From JBAXTE01 sp964653595 (lineage in GTDB: Bacteria > Bacteroidota > Bacteroidia > Bacteroidales > WCHB1-69): a DNA stretch of 25,265 nt. Below are positions 1-7,495 of this stretch, one piece after another (positions within the stretch are counted from its first letter, which is position 1; each line of letters starts with the position of its first letter). The stretch covers positions 1-25,265 of the forward strand of contig CAZZHH010000045.1 of the NCBI GenBank assembly GCA_964653595.1. The letters are read 5' to 3'. The notes under the pieces were generated by a model. It did no database searches, had not been told where the DNA came from, and worked only from the letters and a program-made list of their open reading frames with translations. A program made the position numbers and the translations under genes.

Positions 1-100
1 TGCACTTGATTTTGAATAGTTGTTATATATGGTGTTGATAATAAGTTGTTTGAAAGTTTTTCAGCAAGCCCTAATTAGACAATTACAATTTTTTGACTAT

Positions 101-829
101 TTATCCTTTCAAGTATTTTCTACTAAAAAGATTGTATTTTAAAATACACCAAATTGCCCTAAATCCGTCTTTCCAGCTGATTTTTTTACCCTCTAGATAG
201 GTTCTCCCATAATACGATATACCTACTTCATATATTCTTACTCCTTTGATGCGGGCCGTTTTTGCTGTGACTTCTGGTTCAAATCCAAATCTACACTCTT
301 TAAGATATAATGACTTAAGAATGTCAGCACGGAAAATTTTGTAACAAGTTTCCATGTCTGTCAAATTTAAATTGGTAAACATATTGGATGCAAAGGTTAG
401 CATTTTATTTCCAATGCTATGCCAAAAGAATAGAATTCGATGCGGCTTGCCTCCCATAAATCGGGATCCATACACTACATCCGCAAAACCATCCATTATT
501 GGTCTTAAAAGTATATTATATTCCTTAGGGTCATATTCTAAATCTGCATCTTGAACTAGGATAAAATCCCCAGTTGCAAGCTCTATCCCTTTATGTATTG
601 CAGCTCCTTTTCCTTTGTTAACTGGCTGATTAAACAGTTGAAAATGAACATCAGAGTGGTTGTTAATATATTCTTCTAGTACCTTTTGTGTGTTGTCTTT
701 TGAACAATCATTTACTATAATAATTTCCTTTTCAATACTTTCAATTAGTTCTACCTCTAATACCTTGTTTAATATTAAGTGAATTGTATGTTCTTCGTTG
801 TATGCAGGAATGATAATCGATAGTTTCAT
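101..829 (-). CDS. Family 2 glycosyltransferase, DPM1/polyprenyl-phosphate sugar transferase type
   Basis: This 242-residue protein is a GT-A fold glycosyltransferase of family GT2, probably one that moves a sugar from a nucleotide donor to a polyprenyl phosphate at the inner face of the membrane. Visible motifs are IIIPAYNEE (residues 5-13), VNDCSKDNT (39-47), the metal-binding DAD in QDADLEYDP (93-101), GSRF (121-124) and the acceptor-side TDMETCYK (157-164) and RFGFEPEVTAK (180-190). The GRTYLEGKKISWKDG stretch near the C terminus is typical of dolichyl-phosphate mannose synthase-like enzymes. There is no C-terminal membrane segment. It starts 4 nt after the ABC permease stop and is the last visible gene of that group. 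The family is clear; the sugar (mannose, glucose or another) cannot be told. Confidence 0.9.
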   Translation of the reverse strand: MKLSIIIPAYNEEHTIHLILNKVLEVELIESIEKEIIIVNDCSKDNTQKVLEEYINNHSDVHFQLFNQPVNKGKGAAIHKGIELATGDFILVQDADLEYDPKEYNILLRPIMDGFADVVYGSRFMGGKPHRILFFWHSIGNKMLTFASNMFTNLNLTDMETCYKIFRADILKSLYLKECRFGFEPEVTAKTARIKGVRIYEVGISYYGRTYLEGKKISWKDGFRAIWCILKYNLFSRKYLKG

Positions 830-833
830 TTTC

Positions 834-2186
834 TTAGTTTTTATAGCGTAACCATTTCCAAACTTCTTTATAATTTGCTTTTTTACCGTACATTAGGATT
901 CCAGTTCTAAATATTTTAGCAGCCAGCCAAGTAGTAAAAATAAATCCAAACGTCAATAAGGTCATAGATAATATTACTTCATGAATAGGAACGCCAAATG
1001 GTATTCTAATCATCATAATGATAGGAGAGGTAAAAGGAATTATTGATAGCCAATAGGCAACTGGGCCGCTCGGATTATTTGTCACAAATTGAGCCATGAC
1101 AAGGGCAAATATCAGGGGTATTGTAATGGGAAGCATAAATTGTTGTGTGTCCGCTTCATTGTCTACTGCTGAGCCTATAGCCGCAAAAAGAGACCCGTAA
1201 AGTAGATACCCCCCTATAAAATAAAACAAAAACATAAAAATCATTACCCCAAAGTTGATGTTTTTTATCGATTCACTTAACTCGTTTACCATATCTTGTT
1301 TTGAGATAGAAGTAGGATCCGAAATTGTTGTTTTCGAATCATTCATGAGAAAAGATTTATTGCTTGAAATGGTAGTATTAGGTTTTGTGTTTTTTTGTGA
1401 AAAAATATCCGGTTGAATTGCTTGAAATGTAGTAACTAGAGTAAATGTGAAAATAATCCAAAGCAAAAATTGAGTAAGACCAACAAACGCAATACCAATA
1501 ATTTTTCCAAACATTAATTGAATTGGTTTTACCGAAGATACAATAACTTCTATAATCCGACTAGTCTTTTCTTCAATAACACCTCTCATGACTTGAGAAC
1601 CAAACAAAAAGACGAAAAAGTAAATGATAATGCCCGAAATTAGCCCAAGAAATGTGTTAATCTCCGTTGAGCTTGACTCTTCTTTCCCCGATTCATTTAT
1701 GGTCCGATGATCTATCATAATTCTGTTGTTTGCTTCAATAGAACGATTAGCATCCATATCAAGATCACAATATTGCTCGATGAAATGTTTCTCAAGAATA
1801 TATTTCATCGTGTTTTGAATGTGAGATTTCACTCCCAACCCAAGCTGTTTGTTGGTGAATAGATATGCTCTATTAGGCACATCGTTCTTCGGAACAACTA
1901 GCAAAGCATCATATTTGCCATTATGTAGATGGACTTTGGCTTCCTCAATGGGAGTGTTAATGTCTATAAATTTAACTTCATTGTCCGAACCCATCGCTCC
2001 TTTATACCATCCATGTTCATCAATTACAGCAATGGTTTTTTGCTCATCAGACATCCTTGATATGATTACAGGGACTATCATCAATGCAGCCATTAAGATT
2101 GGTCCAAGGATCGTCATTATGATAAAAGACTTCTTCTTTACACGAGTTAAATACTCTCTCTTAATTATTAAAGTAATATTACTCAT
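834..2186 (-). CDS. ABC-2 type transporter permease, NatB-like
   Basis: This is the membrane subunit of an ABC exporter of the NatB / ABC2_membrane_3 family. From the chosen ATG it has 450 residues. One membrane segment lies at about 20-44, followed by a large extracytoplasmic domain (about 45-177). About six more segments lie at roughly 178-199, 225-255, 312-338, 350-370, 378-395 and 404-424. The cytoplasmic coupling motif EEKTSRIIEV (205-214) is a hallmark of the family. The start at 2186 is preferred over an in-frame ATG 60 nt upstream because it gives a standard N terminus (MSNITLIIKREYLTR) and overlaps the ATPase gene by only 8 nt (ATGAGTAA). Its partner is the ATPase just upstream. The substrate is unknown; NatAB-type systems include sodium and drug exporters. 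Confidence 0.92.
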   Translation of the reverse strand: MSNITLIIKREYLTRVKKKSFIIMTILGPILMAALMIVPVIISRMSDEQKTIAVIDEHGWYKGAMGSDNEVKFIDINTPIEEAKVHLHNGKYDALLVVPKNDVPNRAYLFTNKQLGLGVKSHIQNTMKYILEKHFIEQYCDLDMDANRSIEANNRIMIDHRTINESGKEESSSTEINTFLGLISGIIIYFFVFLFGSQVMRGVIEEKTSRIIEVIVSSVKPIQLMFGKIIGIAFVGLTQFLLWIIFTFTLVTTFQAIQPDIFSQKNTKPNTTISSNKSFLMNDSKTTISDPTSISKQDMVNELSESIKNINFGVMIFMFLFYFIGGYLLYGSLFAAIGSAVDNEADTQQFMLPITIPLIFALVMAQFVTNNPSGPVAYWLSIIPFTSPIIMMIRIPFGVPIHEVILSMTLLTFGFIFTTWLAAKIFRTGILMYGKKANYKEVWKWLRYKN

Positions 2187-3135
2187 CTTCTTTATGGTAA
2201 ATTTTTGATTGCGATTTACACTTAATACTCGATATAAAAACTTCATTCATGGTTGGCAAAATTTCATTAAAAGTATGAATGTCTACTTTGCCTATGAACA
2301 AATTAATGAGATCATTCGCTTTAACGGTATTGGGAATTCTGATTCTTAATTTTGTTTTATTCCTGTCAGTTTCCTCTTTTATTATCTGATAATTTTCAGG
2401 AATAATATCTTTTACTGAAAAATCGGGAGTTGTAATTTCAATATTATATAAATTAGATTTATATCTCTCTTTAATCTCGTCTACGTCTCCTTCCAATATT
2501 ACTTTTGATTTGTTCAAGAGTACAATTTCGTCGCAAATTTCCTCAACAGAAGCCATGTTGTGCGTGCTAAAGATGATGGTAGATCCATTTTTCTTAAGTT
2601 GCAAAATTTCTTCTTTCAGAATGTTTACATTAATTGGGTCAAATCCACTAAATGGCTCATCAAAAATTAAAAATTTTGGGTTATGTATTACAGTGATGAT
2701 AAATTGAATTTTTTGTTGCATCCCCTTGGATAACTCTTCTACTTTTTTATTCCACCAACTGGTAATTTCAAATTTCTCAAACCAATATTTAAGACGTTTT
2801 ATCGCTTCGGATCTCGATAGACCTTTAAGTTGAGCCAAGTATATGGATTGTTCGCCAACCTTCATCTTTTTGTACAATCCTCTCTCTTCGGGCAAATAAC
2901 CGATATCGTAAATGTGATTTTTGTTAAGAGGAACTCCATTGAATAATATTGTTCCTGAATCAGGAGCTGTAATTTGGTTGATAATTCGTATAAAGGAGGT
3001 TTTGCCAGCACCATTTGGTCCTAACATTCCAAAAATACTATTTTCCTTAATATTAATACTAACATTGTCCAACGCAATATGGTTCGCGTATGTCTTTACA
3101 ATATTATTCGCCTCAAGAATTAATGTGGATGACAT
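2179..3135 (-). CDS. ABC transporter ATP-binding protein, NatA-like
   Basis: This 318-residue protein is the cytoplasmic ATPase that powers the neighbouring permease. All nucleotide-binding motifs are present: Walker A GPNGAGKT (39-46), signature LSKGMQQK (135-142), Walker B FLIFDEP with catalytic Glu160 (155-161), and the H-loop His192 in STHNM. Residues after about 225 form the C-terminal accessory domain seen in NatA-type exporter ATPases (DUF4162-like). It starts 12 nt after the DUF4290 stop and its last codons overlap the permease start by 8 nt, so the two subunits are probably translationally coupled. Nothing looks broken. The assignment to the NatA/ABC-2 exporter class is firm; the transported substrate is not known. 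Confidence 0.93.
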   Translation of the reverse strand: MSSTLILEANNIVKTYANHIALDNVSINIKENSIFGMLGPNGAGKTSFIRIINQITAPDSGTILFNGVPLNKNHIYDIGYLPEERGLYKKMKVGEQSIYLAQLKGLSRSEAIKRLKYWFEKFEITSWWNKKVEELSKGMQQKIQFIITVIHNPKFLIFDEPFSGFDPINVNILKEEILQLKKNGSTIIFSTHNMASVEEICDEIVLLNKSKVILEGDVDEIKERYKSNLYNIEITTPDFSVKDIIPENYQIIKEETDRNKTKLRIRIPNTVKANDLINLFIGKVDIHTFNEILPTMNEVFISSIKCKSQSKIYHKEDE

Positions 3136-3147
3136 AACAAGATCCGT

Positions 3148-3837
3148 TTATTTTGGTTGATATTTCTTTTTAAAATTCTTCTGATTATTGTTTTTTTGAT
3201 TGTTCTGTTGCCCACCTTTTTTCTTATTTCGAGCACTGTTTTTTAAAGAAATTAGGGATGTATCTACTGGAGCCTGATTGTTTTGGACAATGATGTCATG
3301 GGTTTTAGTTAATTGATAATTTTCATCTAATCTTAAATTGCCATTAGATAGTAATGCCAAATGATCAATAATCAAATCATCACTTACAGAGTCTCTATTC
3401 CATGTGATATATAGCTTTTTTAAATGATTGCCAATCACAGCAATAAATGCTTTTCGTTCTTCGCCCTCTTCCATCTTGCTTGCTTTTGCAATCATATGCT
3501 CTATCGTTTTTCCATAATGACGAAATCTAATCTTGTTTTTTGGATAGGCTATCGGTTCTGGCCTTTTAGCAAGCATGGATGGTTCAGGCATTGGATAAGG
3601 TGAGTCAATATCTAGTTTGAAATCAGAAATAATATACAAATGATCCCATAGTTTGTGCCAATAATCATCCGAATCTTTGTTGTTAGGATTAAGTTGAGAC
3701 ATCACCTTAATTATCGACTTAGCCAATTGGCTCCTTTTATCACGATCTTCTATCGTTAAAACATGAGAAACCATCTTTTTGACATTTCTGCCATACTCCT
3801 TGATAGATAGATAGTCTCTTCCAGTATTATATTCCAT
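3148..3837 (-). CDS. DUF4290 domain protein
   Basis: This 229-residue protein matches my memory of the Bacteroidota family DUF4290: it opens MEYNTGRDYL, continues with EYGRNVKKMVSHVLTIEDRD (about 14-33), has LWDHLYIISDFKLDID (63-78) followed by a Pro-rich stretch (80-99), and a second helical part beginning at IRFRHYGKTIEHMI (103-116). Residues from about 198 are a basic, Gln/Asn/Lys-rich, probably disordered tail. Its function is unknown, and no signal peptide or membrane segment is visible. The start at 3837 is chosen over an ATG 27 nt upstream because the family begins MEYNT. It is first in the group DUF4290-ATPase-permease-glycosyltransferase and lies 93 nt after uvrD. Confidence 0.88.
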   Translation of the reverse strand: MEYNTGRDYLSIKEYGRNVKKMVSHVLTIEDRDKRSQLAKSIIKVMSQLNPNNKDSDDYWHKLWDHLYIISDFKLDIDSPYPMPEPSMLAKRPEPIAYPKNKIRFRHYGKTIEHMIAKASKMEEGEERKAFIAVIGNHLKKLYITWNRDSVSDDLIIDHLALLSNGNLRLDENYQLTKTHDIIVQNNQAPVDTSLISLKNSARNKKKGGQQNNQKNNNQKNFKKKYQPK

Positions 3838-3925
3838 ATTATTTTTTCTTTTTTTTAAAAACAAAAATGATTTTTAAAATATTTTATTTTCTGTACTCAA
3901 TTTTTTTAAGCTCAGAAATTCTTTT

Positions 3926-3951
3926 AAAAGCTAAACGATAGTTAGTTTAGC
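3926..3951 (-). terminator. Weak stem-loop at the end of uvrD
   Basis: GCTAAAC (3930-3936) pairs perfectly with GTTTAGC (3945-3951) around an 8-nt loop, overlapping the uvrD stop codon. On the minus strand the stem is followed by only four T residues. It could be a weak intrinsic terminator for uvrD. It could also be a 5' hairpin of a transcript starting from the promoter-like site at 3958-3990. The short T-tract keeps confidence low. Confidence 0.35.
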
Positions 3952-6276
3952 AAATTGCAAAAGTAGTGTTTTTTCTCCAATCCCATCAAAAAATATTATA
4001 GCTTTTTTATTAGAGCCTTCTCCCTCTACACATATTACTTCTCCAATCCCAAATTTTTCGTGAGTAACCTGTTGCCCTATAATGATGTTTTGATTATTTG
4101 TGGACTCTTTTTGATTGGATGAAGCTTGTAAACTATCCATCCGTTTAAGATTTGGTAATCCACCTTTTGAACTCTGCATTGGTGTTGGATTGCTCTTCAA
4201 TTTAGGCTCTATCTTAAAGGATAATTTTTGTGAATACTGGGAAGTAGATGCTGGTTTGCTTGGTGTATTCGTCTCCGTTGTACTCAAGTAATTAATAAAA
4301 GAAGAGTCAATTTCTTCAATAAAGCGACTTGGTTCACAAAACTGATACTGTCCCCATCGCATTCTTCCTTGAGCATAGCTTAAGAAAACTTTTTTCTCAG
4401 CACGGGTTAAAGCTACATAAAAAAGTCTTCGTTCCTCTTCTAATTCACTCCTTGAACCAGATGCCATAAACGAAGGAAATAGATTTTCTTCCAACCCCAC
4501 AATATAAACATATGGAAATTCTAGCCCTTTTGCACTGTGAATGGTCATTAATGAGACTTTGTTTGTGTCAACCTCTTTGGAGTTTTGTTTGGATGTCTCT
4601 TCTAAATCGGTCATTAATGATACTTCATTGATAAATAGTTCAAGAGACTTTAACTGATTCGATGAATTATCCTCTTCTTCTTCGGATTCCACAAAATCTT
4701 GAATGGCATTTAGGAGTGCTTCAAGGTTTTGGAGGTGTTCTGGCTCATCTGCATTTTTTTCTTGTAAATCTTTAATGATTCCCGATGATTGTGCTATTAA
4801 AAGTCCTAATTCGTAGGCATTTGTAGTTTTTAATTGAGCACTAAAACTCTCAATCATAGACGAAAAATCCATCAATTTTTCTGCAGTTGGGTAATTTACA
4901 TTCAAAGAATAATTTTTCGGATTAGAAATGATAGACCACATAGAAGCACCAGTTTCCCCACTTTTTGCAATAATTTTCTCTAGGGTGGTTTGTCCAAGTC
5001 CCCTAGCAGGATAATTGATTATCCTTTTGAGAGCCTCTTCGTCTGTATGGTTGATGGTGAGTCTAAAGTAAGCTATAAGATCTTTAATCTCTTTTCTTTT
5101 GTAGAATGACAAACCTCCAAAAATTTGATAAGGGATGTTGAGTTTTCGCAAAGCCTCTTCAAATGATCTCGATTGAGCGTTGGTTCTATAAAGTATTGCA
5201 AAATCTGAAAATTGCATTTCATATTCTTTTACTGCAAGATCAATAGATTGTGCAACTTTTTTACCTTCGCTGTTTTCATTTTCATTTTCAATAATGGTAA
5301 TTTTTTCTCCCTCTTGATTCGATGTCCAAATTATTTTTTCAATCTGTTTTTGGTTGTTTTTAATCAAACTATTGGCCCCATTTACAATGTTTTTGGTAGA
5401 TCGATAGTTTTGTTCTAATTTGAATAATTTATAATCCGGATAGTTCTTTTTGAAATTTAAAATATTTTGAATGTTGGCACCCCGAAAAGCATATATGCTT
5501 TGTGCATCATCGCCAACAACACAGATGTTTTCATTTGCTGCCGAAAGTTTTTTTAGAATTAAGTATTGAGCATGATTGGTGTCTTGATACTCATCTACTA
5601 AAATATATTTAAATTTCTGTTGGTATTTGAATAAAACCTCAGGATAGTCTCTGAATAAAATATTTGTATTATACAGCAAATCATCAAAGTCCATCGCATT
5701 CGACTTTTTTAATCGATTATTATAAATCGAATACACTTCTCCTGTTCTTGCTCTATTTGATGTTCTGTCGGTTGTTTGTATTTCCGTGTTTTGATTGTAT
5801 TCTGTATGGGAAATTAAATTGTTTTTGGCCATAGAAATTCGACCAATCAAATATCCTGGAGTGTATATTTTTGTATCTAAATCCAACTCCTTGGAAATAG
5901 ATTTTAATAGGCTTTTCGAGTCGTCCGTGTCAAAGATTGTAAAGGATGGTGAATAACCTAAAAGTTCTGCTTCGCTTCTTAAAATTCGAGCAAAAACCGA
6001 GTGAAAAGTTCCCATCCAAACGTTTTTAGCTTCATTACCTCCTATCAGCTTTGTGATTCTCTCTTTCATCTCCTTAGCTGCCTTGTTTGTGAAAGTAAGC
6101 GATAGGATATTGAATGGGTCCACCTTTTGTTGGATCATATACGCAATGCGATACGTAAGTACTCTAGTCTTTCCCGAACCAGCTCCAGCAATGATCAATG
6201 TAGGACCATTAAAAGCTTTAGCAGCTTCTTTTTGCACTGGATTTAAATCATCTAAAAAAATTTCGTTTAATGTCAT
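3931..6276 (-). CDS. uvrD: UvrD/PcrA-type superfamily 1A DNA helicase
   Basis: This 781-residue protein is a 3'-5' DNA helicase acting in repair and in clearing transcription-replication conflicts. Motifs in order: Q motif LNPVQKEAA (11-19), Walker A AGAGSGKT (30-37), Ia LTFTNKAAKEM (60-70), II VDEYQD (227-232), III GDDAQSIYAFRGA (255-267), IV LEQNYRST (287-294), V TIHSAKGLEFPYV (578-590) and VI EEERRLFYVALTRA (613-626). A low-complexity linker (about 665-730) leads to a C-terminal segment (about 732-781) with a GIGEVICVEGEG pattern, like the Tudor-type RNA polymerase-binding domain of PcrA/UvrD. Length fits the family. It is divergent from rpsL and has its own -7-like element. PcrA and UvrD cannot be separated here; the symbol is by family. 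Confidence 0.94.
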   Translation of the reverse strand: MTLNEIFLDDLNPVQKEAAKAFNGPTLIIAGAGSGKTRVLTYRIAYMIQQKVDPFNILSLTFTNKAAKEMKERITKLIGGNEAKNVWMGTFHSVFARILRSEAELLGYSPSFTIFDTDDSKSLLKSISKELDLDTKIYTPGYLIGRISMAKNNLISHTEYNQNTEIQTTDRTSNRARTGEVYSIYNNRLKKSNAMDFDDLLYNTNILFRDYPEVLFKYQQKFKYILVDEYQDTNHAQYLILKKLSAANENICVVGDDAQSIYAFRGANIQNILNFKKNYPDYKLFKLEQNYRSTKNIVNGANSLIKNNQKQIEKIIWTSNQEGEKITIIENENENSEGKKVAQSIDLAVKEYEMQFSDFAILYRTNAQSRSFEEALRKLNIPYQIFGGLSFYKRKEIKDLIAYFRLTINHTDEEALKRIINYPARGLGQTTLEKIIAKSGETGASMWSIISNPKNYSLNVNYPTAEKLMDFSSMIESFSAQLKTTNAYELGLLIAQSSGIIKDLQEKNADEPEHLQNLEALLNAIQDFVESEEEEDNSSNQLKSLELFINEVSLMTDLEETSKQNSKEVDTNKVSLMTIHSAKGLEFPYVYIVGLEENLFPSFMASGSRSELEEERRLFYVALTRAEKKVFLSYAQGRMRWGQYQFCEPSRFIEEIDSSFINYLSTTETNTPSKPASTSQYSQKLSFKIEPKLKSNPTPMQSSKGGLPNLKRMDSLQASSNQKESTNNQNIIIGQQVTHEKFGIGEVICVEGEGSNKKAIIFFDGIGEKTLLLQFAKLTIV
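3958..3990 (-). promoter_or_regulatory. Possible promoter for the DUF4290 group, inside the 3' end of uvrD
   Basis: On the minus strand TTTG (3990-3987) is followed after 21 nt by TACTTTTG (3965-3958), matching the Bacteroidota pattern TTTG-N17-23-TAnnTTTG. It lies within uvrD codons, so it may be a chance match in AT-rich sequence. The 93-nt gap before DUF4290 itself has no better match. A start from here would give a leader of roughly 110 nt. Confidence 0.3.
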
Positions 6277-6302
6277 TATGTGGCTTGCTGAAATAATAAT
6301 TG

Positions 6303-6310
6303 CAAATTTA
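6303..6310 (-). promoter_or_regulatory. -7 element of the probable uvrD promoter
   Basis: On the minus strand this reads TAAATTTG, a perfect match to TAnnTTTG. It lies 26 nt upstream of the uvrD start, which would give a leader of about 20 nt. No clear TTG is present at the expected -33 spacing, so only half of the promoter is supported. Confidence 0.45.
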
Positions 6311-6479
6311 CAGAAAAATGTCGAATTATTATCGATACTCGTTAATATATAAATATAAAGTTCGTTGCTGAAAAAATATTTGATTTCAACATTTCATTAC
6401 AAAGAGCATTGAAAAAATTGTTAAATTGATTGTTAAAATAGAGGTTGGATGAAAAAGTTGATTTTTTTTTATGCAATCC

Positions 6480-6510
6480 CTTGATTTTATGAAAATAAGT
6501 ATTACCTTTG
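6480..6510 (+). promoter_or_regulatory. Promoter of the ribosomal protein run (str promoter)
   Basis: CTTG (6480-6483), containing the -33 TTG, is followed after 19 nt by TACCTTTG (6503-6510), a perfect match to the Bacteroidota -7 consensus TAnnTTTG. Transcription would start near 6516-6518, leaving a leader of about 50 nt before rpsL. The intergenic position, spacing and exact -7 match make this the best promoter candidate for the whole run. Confidence 0.75.
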
Positions 6511-6514
6511 CAGT

Positions 6515-6530
6515 CCCAAATAAAATTGGG
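6515..6530 (+). promoter_or_regulatory. Small hairpin at the 5' end of the str leader
   Basis: CCCAA (6515-6519) pairs with TTGGG (6526-6530) around a 6-nt loop. It falls almost exactly at the predicted transcript start, so it may protect the 5' end of the mRNA. With only five pairs it could be chance. Confidence 0.35.
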
Positions 6531-6568
6531 TAGTTAATATATTGAACTGAAAACAAATAAAGAGGAAA

Positions 6569-6946
6569 ATGCCTACAATTCAGCAATTAGTAAGAAAAGG
6601 AAGACAAAAATTAGTCTACAAAAGCAAGTCTCCTGCACTTGATGGTTGTCCTCAGCGACGCGGGGTTTGTGTAAGAGTTTACACTACAACACCGAAAAAA
6701 CCAAACTCAGCAATGAGAAAAGTAGCAAGGGTAAGATTAACCAATGGAAAAGAGGTTAATGCTTATATTCCAGGAGAAGGACACAACTTGCAAGAACACT
6801 CAATCGTTATGATTCGTGGTGGTCGTGTTAAAGATTTACCAGGTGTAAGATACCACATTATTCGTGGTGCACTCGACACATCAGGCGTGGATGGTCGAAA
6901 CCAAAGAAGATCAAAGTATGGTACAAAGAGACCAAAGAAAAAGTAA
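6569..6946 (+). CDS. rpsL: 30S ribosomal protein S12 (uS12)
   Basis: S12 sits at the decoding centre of the small subunit and checks codon-anticodon pairing. The 125-residue product has the invariant TPKKPNSAMRK (41-51), GEGHNLQEH (69-77) and RGGRVKDLPGVRYH (83-96). Lys43 and Lys88, whose replacement is known to give streptomycin resistance in other bacteria, are both wild type. Asp89, the site of beta-methylthiolation in many bacteria, is present. It is the first gene of the long run, about 50 nt after the predicted transcript start. A GAGG lies only 3 nt before the ATG, too close to act as a normal ribosome binding site. Confidence 0.98.
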   Translation: MPTIQQLVRKGRQKLVYKSKSPALDGCPQRRGVCVRVYTTTPKKPNSAMRKVARVRLTNGKEVNAYIPGEGHNLQEHSIVMIRGGRVKDLPGVRYHIIRGALDTSGVDGRNQRRSKYGTKRPKKK

Positions 6947-6977
6947 TCGTATTAAAAAAAATTAGCATTTCCAAAAC

Positions 6978-7445
6978 ATGAGAAAGGCAACACCTAAAAA
7001 AAGAATTATTCTTCCAGATCCAAAATTTAACGATACACTCGTTACAAAATTTGTAAACAATTTGATGTTACAAGGGAAGAAAAACACCGCCTACACTATT
7101 TTCTACGATGCAATTGCAATTGTAGGCGAAAAAACCAAAGAAGATGGTTTGGAAGTATGGAAAAAAGCATTAGCCAATGTTACTCCTTCTGTTGAAGTAA
7201 GAAGTAGACGTATTGGTGGGGCTACATTCCAAATTCCATCCGAAATTCGTGCGGATCGTAAATCGTCAATTGGGATGAAAAACATGATTTTATTTTCACG
7301 TAAACGTCATGATAAATCCATGTCTTTAAAATTGGCGCAAGAGATCATGGCTGCATACAAAGAAGAAGGAGCAGCTTTTAAAAGAAAAGAAGATATGCAC
7401 CGTATGGCTGATGCCAACAAAGCGTTCTCTCACTTCAAATTTTAA
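6978..7445 (+). CDS. rpsG: 30S ribosomal protein S7 (uS7)
   Basis: S7 nucleates assembly of the 30S head by binding the 3' major domain of 16S rRNA and contacts the E-site tRNA. The 155-residue protein opens MRKATPKKR and carries FVNNLMLQGKK (25-35), the core TPSVEVRSRRIGGATFQIP (69-87) and a C-terminal HRMADANKAFSHFKF. Length is close to the usual 155-158. It follows rpsL by 31 nt and precedes fusA by 50 nt. In E. coli S7 represses its own operon; no comparable regulatory structure is obvious in the rpsL-rpsG gap here. Confidence 0.98.
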   Translation: MRKATPKKRIILPDPKFNDTLVTKFVNNLMLQGKKNTAYTIFYDAIAIVGEKTKEDGLEVWKKALANVTPSVEVRSRRIGGATFQIPSEIRADRKSSIGMKNMILFSRKRHDKSMSLKLAQEIMAAYKEEGAAFKRKEDMHRMADANKAFSHFKF

Positions 7446-7495
7446 TGAATAATACTAAATTAATTACCAACACAAAAAAGTTATAATACACTACA

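Larger units (their letters stand above)
6277..6568. other. 292-nt divergent intergenic region between uvrD and rpsL
   Basis: This is the longest stretch without a gene. It holds the -7-like site for uvrD near its left end, the str promoter near its right end, and a small hairpin in the rpsL leader. The middle (about 6340-6475) is AT-rich with no ORF, RNA gene or repeat that I can recognise. A 66-codon minus-strand frame there looks spurious. Confidence 0.8.

Noticed and set aside
1..76. Open minus-strand frame of about 24 codons running off the left edge, downstream of the glycosyltransferase
   Set aside because: It has no ATG and begins just after a stop; a GTG near the edge is too weak to call a gene. 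The first 100 bases otherwise show no feature I can support.
2187..2246. Upstream in-frame ATG extending the permease by 20 residues
   Set aside because: It would overlap the ATPase gene by 68 nt and adds sequence unlike the family's N terminus.
6386..6586. 66-codon minus-strand frame in the uvrD-rpsL gap
   Set aside because: It overlaps the str promoter and the start of rpsL, and its hydrophobic, low-complexity product resembles no family I know.
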